A stretch of 64,000 nt of DNA. It comes from Bacteroidota bacterium. Its GTDB lineage: Bacteria; Bacteroidota; Ignavibacteria; Kryptoniales; JAKASW01. The notes beneath the pieces are model-generated. The model ran no database searches and had not been told where the DNA came from. It saw only the letters and a program-made list of their open reading frames with translations. Shown in pieces: positions 44,401-51,258 of the stretch (its first letter is position 1; each line of letters opens with the position of its first letter). The position numbers were made by a program, and so were the translations under genes. Location: positions 1 to 64,000 of the forward strand of contig JAKAGT010000013.1 in NCBI GenBank assembly GCA_021825585.1, given 5' to 3'.

Positions 44401-44911
44401 CCGTGGGTGAGAAAAGCTCGTATCGCCTCCGTATTTGTCTCTTGTAATCCTCGACAATTGGCAATTTCTGATCGGTAGTGAGCGATAAGGAGAGAGAACT
44501 GAAATCGACACTGAAATTCAGGCCAAATATTTTCCTGAAGAATGACGGCAACGCATAAAAATCGAGTTGACCTGCTATTACCGTTGAAGTGTCGAACCTG
44601 ATTTCTTTCCCTCCGACTCTCGCAACACCTGCTGCAAAGTCAATCTGATATTTATCTGAGGGGGCTGTGTAAAATCCCTTGAGCGTTTTCGAGCGCAAGT
44701 CCAAAGAGTTGTCAACCCTCAGCTGCTTGAAGACCGCACTAACTGGAACATAAACGGAGTCGTTGAGATAGAGGGCTGTAATTACGGTGTTGACCAATCC
44801 GCTGAAGGTAAAAGATAGATATATTTCCTCTGCCTGCGAATTCCCGGGGACTGCCTTTACAGGAGATTCCTCGGATCCCGCTGCTGCGCTGGAAGCAGCG
44901 AGTAATGTCAC
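41462..44911 (-). CDS. Usher-like outer-membrane protein with C-terminal SPOR-like repeats
   Basis: This is the outer-membrane assembly platform of the fimbrial operon, 1149 residues from the GTG at 44911. The N-terminal periplasmic part (about 30-150) is followed by a long beta-barrel region. A plug-like beta domain contains VDLYVNGQFVGYKRADAQG and FIQLKYYGPNGE, a pattern seen in FimD/PapC ushers. A calcium-loop-like DANGNGKYDEGEK (about 690) and a carboxypeptidase-regulatory-like sandwich follow. A Pro/Lys/Ser linker then leads to three similar units of about 80 residues with SPOR character (FSVQIGSFKSRGRATLFAEE, FSIQVAAFHSMTAAKEYSS, FTVLLGTFLNHNSAVNFAAE). SPOR domains bind denuded peptidoglycan. 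The frame continues upstream to an ATC at 44947 that would give a complete signal peptide; see findings. It follows the chaperone gene. Confidence 0.82.
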   Translation of the reverse strand: MTLLAASSAAAGSEESPVKAVPGNSQAEEIYLSFTFSGLVNTVITALYLNDSVYVPVSAVFKQLRVDNSLDLRSKTLKGFYTAPSDKYQIDFAAGVARVGGKEIRFDTSTVIAGQLDFYALPSFFRKIFGLNFSVDFSSLSLSLTTDQKLPIVEDYKRQIRRRYELFSPTGNLLQAPLAFPRKRNLLNGGVLNYSLSAYDGAGRSNYNYELTGGAEILGGETQGSVLGAFVGNTSSIYSSTFSWKYAVDSSVYLTYAALGNLSSDGLTSYGYRGAQISNEPLAVRTLFGEYTVRAQTSPNWDVDLYVNGQFVGYKRADAQGKAEFSIPLVYGTSFIQLKYYGPNGEFNETDRRLQIPFSFVPAGQVNYTISGGKLNNTDYNFLSGNVAFGVTDWMSDKIGMDYLDSPLFSKPLLYNSLYLRLGSEYTMSIDAAPSAFYRSTFNALYASQAAFDVMYTQYRQNLLYNPSMQTQQAQADAYLPFSIGSTNFNFRMAGNAQEFMGGQKSFSYSGYFSTSLSQLNASIGYLKSIIDYGSATYNSYSLTGTILYSFFFRQGPFNLLNGTLLNVNGRYGVLKNSLDNISFQLTRNIQQYIQIAFSAERDYINRATTFNLQIIADLPFTRSTTSAQFHNRSGYYTENVSGSVGFDSNYGKFLFNDLGWVGHSAASIRMFVDANGNGKYDEGEKVIREGNVPLRQAVSTERSNDGIIRDWNLLPYTQYSADVDINSIRNPLWIPEKSSFSFITDPDSYKKIDVPFFVGGVIDGHVLKSQDGKLSAISGLTLELKSVSGEFNRSITVFYDGSFYYMGLPPGRYEAYVDSSQLAVLGVYSDPAKLLFDVKPTKNGDYVEGLKIILRDRKPQESAQSKEKPPAETLIRTSAKSSRPAGKSPARNAVVPQAQTTRSVVIPARFSVQIGSFKSRGRATLFAEEARARTGMKFGTHFNVKLGLYVVQTKRMDGKEGALNVLRTIIRQTRYRDAFIVSSSDQGTNYLFSIQVAAFHSMTAAKEYSSRILKENGMQSIVQFGRSTQLFSVMIGLFNSRRECEEAADTLKKTPGYSGAFVTVYGLERTKDLFTVLLGTFLNHNSAVNFAAEFQRRTGLTALIDFDNETMKFMVITPTYQTRAEASAALKLIQAFEGYSSSRLISLP

Positions 44912-45026
44912 AAGAACGCCTACCCAAAAATACCTTCGCGCGCGGATTTGCTACTCCCACGTAATTCTTTTTGCCAACCTGCCAACGAGACCTTTAAGGA
45001 AAGACACCCTACGGAATGATGCGCAA

Positions 45027-45848
45027 CTACTGGATGCTGAAACTAATCGTTTTCTCGACTGCTGGAATCTTTAGCAGGTCTTCACTCGCAATATCATTCC
45101 TTTTAGATTCCAGTTTAAATTCAGCAGTATAGTTGCCGGCGTGTAAATCGGAAAGAGGCACGGTGAATCTTATAAATGCAGCGCTTTGGTAAATGGCGAG
45201 GACCTCCTCATTTGTGTAGACGCTTCTGCCCGCGCCGTCCTTTACGACTATCGACATCGTGCCGAAAAATGGAGAATTCCCTCCGTGGGAAACGTGCGCC
45301 ATCAGACCCATTGCCGTAGAATCAGGGATTGTATCAACTTTCCCGATATCAACAGTTGTGTTAACATAGCCCTTCTTGTAGATGACGGTAGTAACCTGTT
45401 GAAGGATGAAGGTGATACTCGTCCTAATGCCGCTCCCCGCCGTGTCGATGGCCTTTGCCTGAGGTGTCGAGCTCGTGACCAATCTCGTCCAATATTCACC
45501 GTCCGGGATATCTGCTGGGCCCGTAACCAAGAGTCGGACCACCTGCTCTTGTCCTGGGTTGATAATAAATCTCTGAGGAAATCCCCGCAGCCATTGTTGG
45601 CATGAATGCTCGCGAGCCATCAACGTGTCATTATATTGCATGCTTAAATTGCCAAGAGAGTCGTATGCCGGGAATCCGAACTTGAACGAAATCGTGATTT
45701 CCTGAGGAGAGTCTGACCGATTCATAACGAGAAAAGTGCCGAAGGGTGACTGATCGCTCAAGAACAGTACTGTGGGCGCAACGACGACCTGAGCTCGCGC
45801 GGCAGTAATTGACGCCAGAATCAAGAGAGCAGATAATATCTTCTTCAT
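45027..45848 (-). CDS. PapD-like fimbrial chaperone
   Basis: The 273-residue periplasmic protein has a signal peptide (MKKILSALLILASITAARA) and an Ig-like domain of the pilus chaperone type. It begins VVVAPTVLFLSDQSPFGTFLVMNRSDSPQEITI, like the G1 strand region of PapD/FimC-type and DUF4402-associated chaperones. FIINPGQEQVVRLLV corresponds to the conserved Pro-Gly segment ahead of the F strand. A second beta domain (about 150-273) follows. It would hold pilin subunits and deliver them to the usher encoded next. The neighbours, pilins before and usher after, support the call more than any single residue. Confidence 0.82.
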   Translation of the reverse strand: MKKILSALLILASITAARAQVVVAPTVLFLSDQSPFGTFLVMNRSDSPQEITISFKFGFPAYDSLGNLSMQYNDTLMAREHSCQQWLRGFPQRFIINPGQEQVVRLLVTGPADIPDGEYWTRLVTSSTPQAKAIDTAGSGIRTSITFILQQVTTVIYKKGYVNTTVDIGKVDTIPDSTAMGLMAHVSHGGNSPFFGTMSIVVKDGAGRSVYTNEEVLAIYQSAAFIRFTVPLSDLHAGNYTAEFKLESKRNDIASEDLLKIPAVEKTISFSIQ

Positions 45849-45888
45849 GGTCTCAATTTATAAGGATTTAGTGTTACACTCCAATCGC

Positions 45889-46830
45889 TCAATAGCTTAC
45901 AGTAAGAGTGAATGTCCCTTTGTAGCTGCCGGACTTCTTCGTACGTGGGACTGATTTCAGCATGCCCCCTAACCAGAAATAGTAGTTCCCAGTTTCACCT
46001 CTGCTCAGTTCCAACTCAGTCCCGGAGGGGACCGGAGTAGAGCCGGTCTGATTCACCTGACTGCTTGAACCATAGACACTGGGAGTGAATGTCAGCGTAT
46101 GACCGTGGCAGTCACTCAAGGTTACCGTTGAATGATATGAGACAGAAATTTCCTTGCCCGGGGCTCCTGCAGCAGTGAACATCGGCACATTTGGATCATA
46201 CTGTGCGCTCAAAGAGGGAGGATGAGTACCCGCAACAATCTGCCCGAAATCAAGCGACCCGGCGGCTGCGAGCGAGAGAGTCGGGATTATTGTTACCCTG
46301 ATATCTATCGTTTGAGTGGCCGTCGCTGTCTTGCCTTCGCCGACATCCACCGTCCCGACCACCGTTATCTCCCCTCTGTAGATCCCGGCAGCTTGTTCGA
46401 CATCCGGACTTATGGTTGCTCCGATCCAAAAATAAATTGTCGTCCGAGTGTTGGGTGCGACCGGTATTCCAGCTAGTCCCTGAGATGGGTCAAAACATGT
46501 GCTCCCCGATAGGCAGTTTGCAGAATTGTAGGCCGCCGAGTTTGCTCCAAAAATAATTGGCAGCGTATTGCCCTCCGATGTTAGATTCCTGGGTAAAGCG
46601 AAATTGAACGAGGCTATACCTGCCTTCTTGCTATTAGTTTTGAAGCGGGATGCAATTTCCCCCGCGCCCGGTCTGAAAACAGTAATGTTAATGCTTGTAT
46701 TAGTAGGCACCGTGCCAAACGACACGTCCTGGACGAGAGTAAATGCGATTTTAGGATTTTGCGCACTCGCTTTCCCTGAACCGAGCAGCATTGCGACAAT
46801 GAGAACGGCGCCGCATAACGCTCGATTCAC
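45889..46830 (-). CDS. Two-domain pilin or tip adhesin (DUF4402-like)
   Basis: The GTG at 46830 has GGAGGGGGA upstream. The 313-residue product has a signal peptide and two DUF4402-like beta domains. The first (about 25-175) carries a Cys pair in ANCLSGSTCFDPSQG. The second (about 185-313) starts SLAAAGSLDFGQIVAGTHP and ends with the same YYFWLGGML...GSYKGTFTLTVSY as the single-domain pilins. A two-domain subunit in a chaperone-usher operon usually sits at the fibre tip and binds a ligand. It is the last structural subunit before the chaperone gene. Confidence 0.75.
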   Translation of the reverse strand: MNRALCGAVLIVAMLLGSGKASAQNPKIAFTLVQDVSFGTVPTNTSINITVFRPGAGEIASRFKTNSKKAGIASFNFALPRNLTSEGNTLPIIFGANSAAYNSANCLSGSTCFDPSQGLAGIPVAPNTRTTIYFWIGATISPDVEQAAGIYRGEITVVGTVDVGEGKTATATQTIDIRVTIIPTLSLAAAGSLDFGQIVAGTHPPSLSAQYDPNVPMFTAAGAPGKEISVSYHSTVTLSDCHGHTLTFTPSVYGSSSQVNQTGSTPVPSGTELELSRGETGNYYFWLGGMLKSVPRTKKSGSYKGTFTLTVSY

Positions 46831-46883
46831 AAAGATCCCCCTCCATATTCATTCATGAGTGGCGAGATAACGACTTTCCAAAC

Positions 46884-47450
46884 TCAATACGTTACCGCTA
46901 CCGTATATGTCCCGCTGTAACTGCCGGCGGGGACGCTCCCCACATTGATTGATCCGTATAAATAAACGTAACCCTGATAGTTTTTACCGGCCACATGGGT
47001 GTTTAGTTTGAAACTCGTTTGTCCTGAGGGAAACATCGATGTGGCGGTAGAAGGATCGTCTGCCGACGAGTTGTAACCGGCTCTCGGAGTATAGACAATG
47101 GTGTTGCTGCCATTCGTCAGCGAGGAAGGCGGCGTCAGAGTGACATAAACGGTCTTATTGCTTCCCCCGATTGTGACGTGACCGGCGCTTGTGCTGGTAA
47201 TTGCCACCGAATCGACGCCTGTTCCGGAGACAACGCTCCCGAAACTAAGATTCCTATCTACGTAGATTGTCAGGCCTGCGGCAACCCCAATCTTGATAGT
47301 TGCGGTTTGTGTGGACGAAGTCTGGGCTAAGATGCTGGACGGCGTTGAGAAGCTGATAATCAAAATCGCCAAGACAATCGCCCACAGTCTTGCCCAAGGC
47401 TGTGAAGGAGTTGTACTCCAGAATTTCCCTATGTAAACTTTCCATTTCAT
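46884..47450 (-). CDS. DUF4402-like pilin, third subunit
   Basis: This 188-residue secreted subunit starts at an ATG sharing one base with the stop of the preceding pilin gene (TGATG). The signal peptide is longer than in its siblings (hydrophobic core ending at ILAQ, about residue 43). The mature part opens TQTATIKIGVAAGLTIYVDR and ends GSINVGSVPAGSYSGTYTVAVTY, the shared C-terminal strand of the family. The last strand pattern (alternating hydrophobics ending in Tyr) is what chaperone-usher donor-strand systems use, but here it lies at the C-terminus. Confidence 0.78.
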   Translation of the reverse strand: MKWKVYIGKFWSTTPSQPWARLWAIVLAILIISFSTPSSILAQTSSTQTATIKIGVAAGLTIYVDRNLSFGSVVSGTGVDSVAITSTSAGHVTIGGSNKTVYVTLTPPSSLTNGSNTIVYTPRAGYNSSADDPSTATSMFPSGQTSFKLNTHVAGKNYQGYVYLYGSINVGSVPAGSYSGTYTVAVTY

Positions 47451-47983
47451 CAGTATGACACCGTTAAACTGAAAGTACCCGTATACGTCCCGCCTGCCTG
47501 ACCACTTGGTACAACGACGCTTCCACCCAACCAGATATAATAAGAACCTGTGCTGCTTATCGTTATCTTACCGCCGCTCGACAAAGCGGGTGCAGTTGAC
47601 TGGTTGCTGGACAGTGTGTCTCCAACAACCTGCGGTGTAAATGTCAATGGGGTATAAGTACTGTCCGACAGTGTAACTGGCGTCGTGAAGGAAAGGTTCA
47701 TCAGCATCCCGGCTCCTCCACCAATTGTGAACAGACCCGCTGAGGAGCTTGTGTTGGGATTGACCGTCCCCATGCTCCCATCAAGAACCAAACTGAAGTT
47801 GAGGGTGCCAGCCCCGTCGCTTCCGCCCGAAAGAGTAGTGGAAACGGGTGCTACAACCGAAGCTGTAACGGCCACATTGGAACTCTGTGCATTTGCAGCA
47901 TTCACCAGGAAAAGAACCAGAAGGCCCAGCGCAACGGCCAGGCCTTCCCTAATTCTACGGAAATTTAGGAAGCTGCGAATCAC
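47450..47983 (-). CDS. DUF4402-like pilin, second subunit
   Basis: The 177-residue product has a signal peptide (hydrophobic LAVALGLLVLFLVNAANA) and a single DUF4402-like domain with the ending YYIWLGGSVVVPSGQAGG and TGTFSLTVSY. The only start that keeps the signal peptide is a GTG at 47983. An in-frame stop lies three codons upstream and no ribosome binding site precedes it; instead the reverse complement of one (AACCTCCT) is there. Expression probably depends on re-initiation after the first pilin gene, whose stop is 18 bases upstream. Confidence 0.75.
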   Translation of the reverse strand: MIRSFLNFRRIREGLAVALGLLVLFLVNAANAQSSNVAVTASVVAPVSTTLSGGSDGAGTLNFSLVLDGSMGTVNPNTSSSAGLFTIGGGAGMLMNLSFTTPVTLSDSTYTPLTFTPQVVGDTLSSNQSTAPALSSGGKITISSTGSYYIWLGGSVVVPSGQAGGTYTGTFSLTVSY

Positions 47984-48001
47984 AGGAGGTTATACGATGT
48001 T

Positions 48002-48505
48002 TTAATAAGCAACAGTAACTGTCAGTGGCTTACCACTAAGGTTGGCTGTTGAATAGCTTCCCGTAGGAGCGGACCCGGGATTGATGCTGCCGCCAACTGA
48101 TATGTAGTATGTGCCAGTCCCCGAGATAGTACCTGAACTCCCTGTGTTAGTGGTTAAGTTTCCACCTGACACACCGGCTGAGACACTGCTGCCATATAGA
48201 GCAGGCGTGAAGCTTATTGGGTTACTGCCATTGCCATCGGTAAGCGTAACATCCGTGTTCCAGCTGATTGTGAAAGCTGTGCTCGCTTGACCGGACACGG
48301 TGAGCTGTGCAGCGCTGCCGCTTGTTGCGGAGACCGTCGTGGTCGTGTTTTGAGCGACGTTTCCCATCGCCAGGGTTGCGGTTGTTGCTGTTATCGATAT
48401 AGGTGAGATTACAGTTGCCGTGACAGCAACATTCGCACTCGTTTGCGCGAGCGATATCCCGGCAAGTCCGAGAACCATCGCCGTGGCGAGCATTAGTTTT
48501 TTCAT
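48002..48505 (-). CDS. DUF4402-like major pilin, first subunit
   Basis: The ATG at 48505 has AGGAGG seven bases upstream and starts a clean signal peptide (MKKLMLATAMVLGLAGISLA). The 167-residue product is Thr/Ser/Gly rich without Cys or His. It matches the DUF4402 family: TSANVAVTATVISPISI at the start, SFTPALYGSSV in the middle and YYISVGGSINPGS to the end VTVAY. First position and strong ribosome binding site suggest it is the major fibre subunit. A 329-base leader separates it from the upstream GH31 stop. The frame is open further upstream to 48793 but that part is not protein-like. Confidence 0.82.
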   Translation of the reverse strand: MKKLMLATAMVLGLAGISLAQTSANVAVTATVISPISITATTATLAMGNVAQNTTTTVSATSGSAAQLTVSGQASTAFTISWNTDVTLTDGNGSNPISFTPALYGSSVSAGVSGGNLTTNTGSSGTISGTGTYYISVGGSINPGSAPTGSYSTANLSGKPLTVTVAY

Positions 48506-48610
48506 TTCTAACCTCCTGTGGATTAATTTGTTGTTTGAAATCTTCCGGTAGAAACTTCTTACCTTAATATCTTCTTGAAACTGTTCAGGAATCTTATGTC
48601 CCTTGACCGA

Positions 48611-48703
48611 GGCGATACGACAAACCGTATGCCGGAGAAAAGGCTCTGATCCGAAAGGAATTCGATGTTTTTGGGGGGTGCCTTTTCGACTGGTTACGTA
48701 ACC
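48611..48703 (-). promoter_or_regulatory. Pilin operon leader: hairpin and 12-bp palindrome
   Basis: In the 329-base gap upstream of the first pilin gene, GGTTACGTAACC (48692-48703) is a perfect palindrome next to an AT-rich TTAAATATTAC on the minus strand, fitting an operator at a promoter. Downstream, GGCGATACG/CGTATGCC (48611-48619 and 48626-48633) forms a hairpin with one bulge. No known riboswitch consensus, including the c-di-GMP types, could be recognised. Confidence 0.4.
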
Positions 48704-48834
48704 GTAATATTTAATCCGGCAAATGTAACACACAGGAAAGGCCGATCCGCCGGAGAAGGCAAAACCACATGGACTCGCCAAGCCACACTGCAAGAAAGCC
48801 TATGTGAGCCCTGTGATTATGTGGTTAGAAATTA

Positions 48835-51255
48835 CTAGAAAGTAATTGATTCGATGTTTGCGCTGAACGGGAAAGTAAACTCCACCCAGGATTCACCCAT
48901 CCGTTCAACTTTGGCTTTTTCTGTTTTTCCCCTGCCGGTTTTCATAACCGCAATCCGACCCGCCATATTGGAGATGTTCTCTCGGTGGGCGGAGCAGATC
49001 CGAACAGTCACATATTTATAACCCGGATGATAACTTCCTTCGCTTTTGAAGTTGAGTGATCCGCCGGTGCCGTTCGTCTTGCAAAACACGTTCATAATAA
49101 AATAACCCCCGTTCCTGTAGGCATATGTCTCGCCATCGTCAAAATATGCACTTCCATCTGCTGACCTTCTGGCGGCGTAGACCCGAAGTATGAGCGTGTC
49201 CGCCTGCTCGCTTGTAGACTGGACGACGCTCTGCGTAAAGAGTATCGTTCCATCCTTCACGAAGACAGGAGTGTGACCCAGGGGGGCCTCAACTTTGTGC
49301 CATCCCCGATCTAGTTCCTTCCCATTGTAGAAGCTGAGCCACTTCTTCCCGGGCAGGTAAACATCTTTTTGAACCGCGGCAGAATCAAGCACGGGGGCGA
49401 CCAGTATTCTGCCGCCGAACATAAACTCGTCCGAGAGTTTGTAGGCCTCATTGTCATCCGGGTAATCGAGATAAAGCGGTCTTACTATCGGGAGGCCGTC
49501 AAGATGCGCATTCCGGAAGGCCGTGTAGATTTCGGGCAGAAGTTCATATCGCCTGTCAATTATCTCACGATTCAGCTTCGTGTACTTCGCTCCGAACGCC
49601 CACGGCTCCCTAGGCTTCGAGCCCCAAGTGCTGTGGGTTCTGAAAAAAGGTGTGAAGACACCGAGTTCCAGCCATCTCGAGAACAGCTCGGGACTTGGAT
49701 TTCCGACAAACCCGCCGACGTCGCTGCCGACAAAAGGCTGTCCGCTTACTCCTATGTTAAGGAACATCGTAAGCGCAAGTTTCAGGTGGGCGTAACTCGA
49801 GACGTTATCGCCGGTCCACATCGCAGAGTAGCGCTGACCGCCTGCGTAATTAGAGCGGGTCAAGACGAACGGCCGCTTGTCAGGCTCGAGTCTCTCCAAC
49901 CCCTCGCGGGTAGCACGCGCCATCTGCATGCCGTAAACGTTATGTACCTCCGCATGAGTCACATTCTCGCCATCGCCGGTTGTTTCCATTACATTTAGAG
50001 GAAACGTCTTATTCGGGGTGTTGAACACGCTCGGCTCGTTCATGTCGTTCCACATTCCGTCGACGCCGGCAGCAAGGAGGGGCTTGTACTGATTTCCCCA
50101 CCATTCCCTGGCTTTCTTGTTCAAGAAATCCGGGAAGACACACGCCCCCGGCCAAACGTCACCGACGAAATACTTGCCGCTCGGCTCTCTCACAAAAGCG
50201 CCCTTCTCCAGCCCGCTCTCGTAAACTCCGTAAGTGCTGTCGGCCTTGATGCCCGGGTCAATAATCGTAACAACTTTGAACCCGAGATCATGCAGTGTGT
50301 CGAGCATCGGTTTCGGTGTCGGAAAATCCTTCGGACTCCAGGTGAAACACCTGTAACCGTCCATGTAGTTTATGTCGAGGTAAATGACGTCGCATGGGAT
50401 GTTCCTTTTCCTGAAGCCATGCGCCAGGTTCAGCACGGTCTGCTCAGGATAGTAGCTCCACCTCGATTGCTGATAGCCGAGGGCCCATATCGGAGGCATG
50501 TTCATCTTTCCGGTAAGCTGGCTGAATCTCTCGACCACCTGAGCGGGATCTTTTCCCGTCACGATATAAAGCTGAAACGCCCCCTTTGATGCCGAGTAAG
50601 CAAGCGTGCTGCTGTCCGTTGCGCCGATATCGAAACTTGCGCGAGAAGGATTGTCGAAGAACAGCCCGTAGGCGCCTTTCGGGTCCGCCTTCAAGAGGAA
50701 AGGTATGCTTTCATACAGCGGATCGTAAGTCAAAGGATAGGCGGGGAAATCGGTGTTCCACATTGTGCACTTGCTGCCGTATTTGTTGTATGGCAGAGTC
50801 TTCTCGCCCAGTCCGTAGAAATTCCGTGCCCCGTGAATATCAAACCTGGCAACTACACCGCTGTCGCTGAATTGGATGTCTTCCAGGTCCAGGACCTCTT
50901 TCCCGTTCGCGTCTTTGAAGCTCAGCTTCATCGAGCCCGGCATGAACTCTATTGTGCCGTCCGGAAGATCTACACCCATATTTCTTCCTGTGGCCTTGAC
51001 CTTATGGCCGGTCAAATTCTCCGGAGACTCTATGACTGCAAACGATTTAAGTGCGGCACTATCCCGCTCGATGGAAAGGTGCACAATCCCCGGCTTGAAG
51101 AGCTCCAGCTTTGCCTGGCCGGATTGGTAATACGCCGCCAATTCGTTTCGGGACTTCTCTACTTTGACGAGCTTACCTGGCGTGGTATTCTGTGCAGCCC
51201 TGCCGTTGAATCCCAACTGCGCTCCGATTAACAAGATAAGCCCGTAAACGAGCAT
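48835..51255 (-). CDS. GH31 alpha-glucosidase/alpha-xylosidase-type enzyme, secreted
   Basis: The 806-residue enzyme has a signal-like N-terminus (MLVYGLILLIGAQLGF) and the GH31 layout. An N-terminal beta sandwich with FYGLGEK precedes the catalytic barrel. CDVIYLDINYMDGY begins the conserved strand; the nucleophile Asp is in GMWNDMNEPS near residue 414, and the acid/base Asp is in MWTGDN. GGFVGNPSPELFSRW and FFRTHS complete the active site. C-terminal beta domains follow. GH31 enzymes release glucose or xylose from alpha-linked glycans in the periplasm or outside; exact specificity is not evident. It lies three bases downstream of aspS. Confidence 0.92.
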   Translation of the reverse strand: MLVYGLILLIGAQLGFNGRAAQNTTPGKLVKVEKSRNELAAYYQSGQAKLELFKPGIVHLSIERDSAALKSFAVIESPENLTGHKVKATGRNMGVDLPDGTIEFMPGSMKLSFKDANGKEVLDLEDIQFSDSGVVARFDIHGARNFYGLGEKTLPYNKYGSKCTMWNTDFPAYPLTYDPLYESIPFLLKADPKGAYGLFFDNPSRASFDIGATDSSTLAYSASKGAFQLYIVTGKDPAQVVERFSQLTGKMNMPPIWALGYQQSRWSYYPEQTVLNLAHGFRKRNIPCDVIYLDINYMDGYRCFTWSPKDFPTPKPMLDTLHDLGFKVVTIIDPGIKADSTYGVYESGLEKGAFVREPSGKYFVGDVWPGACVFPDFLNKKAREWWGNQYKPLLAAGVDGMWNDMNEPSVFNTPNKTFPLNVMETTGDGENVTHAEVHNVYGMQMARATREGLERLEPDKRPFVLTRSNYAGGQRYSAMWTGDNVSSYAHLKLALTMFLNIGVSGQPFVGSDVGGFVGNPSPELFSRWLELGVFTPFFRTHSTWGSKPREPWAFGAKYTKLNREIIDRRYELLPEIYTAFRNAHLDGLPIVRPLYLDYPDDNEAYKLSDEFMFGGRILVAPVLDSAAVQKDVYLPGKKWLSFYNGKELDRGWHKVEAPLGHTPVFVKDGTILFTQSVVQSTSEQADTLILRVYAARRSADGSAYFDDGETYAYRNGGYFIMNVFCKTNGTGGSLNFKSEGSYHPGYKYVTVRICSAHRENISNMAGRIAVMKTGRGKTEKAKVERMGESWVEFTFPFSANIESITF

Positions 51256-51258
51256 GCC

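Noticed and set aside
48506-48834. c-di-GMP (GEMM) riboswitch in the pilin leader
   Set aside because: A GGTTAC segment and a hairpin recall parts of such elements, but the conserved core of the class is missing on both strands.
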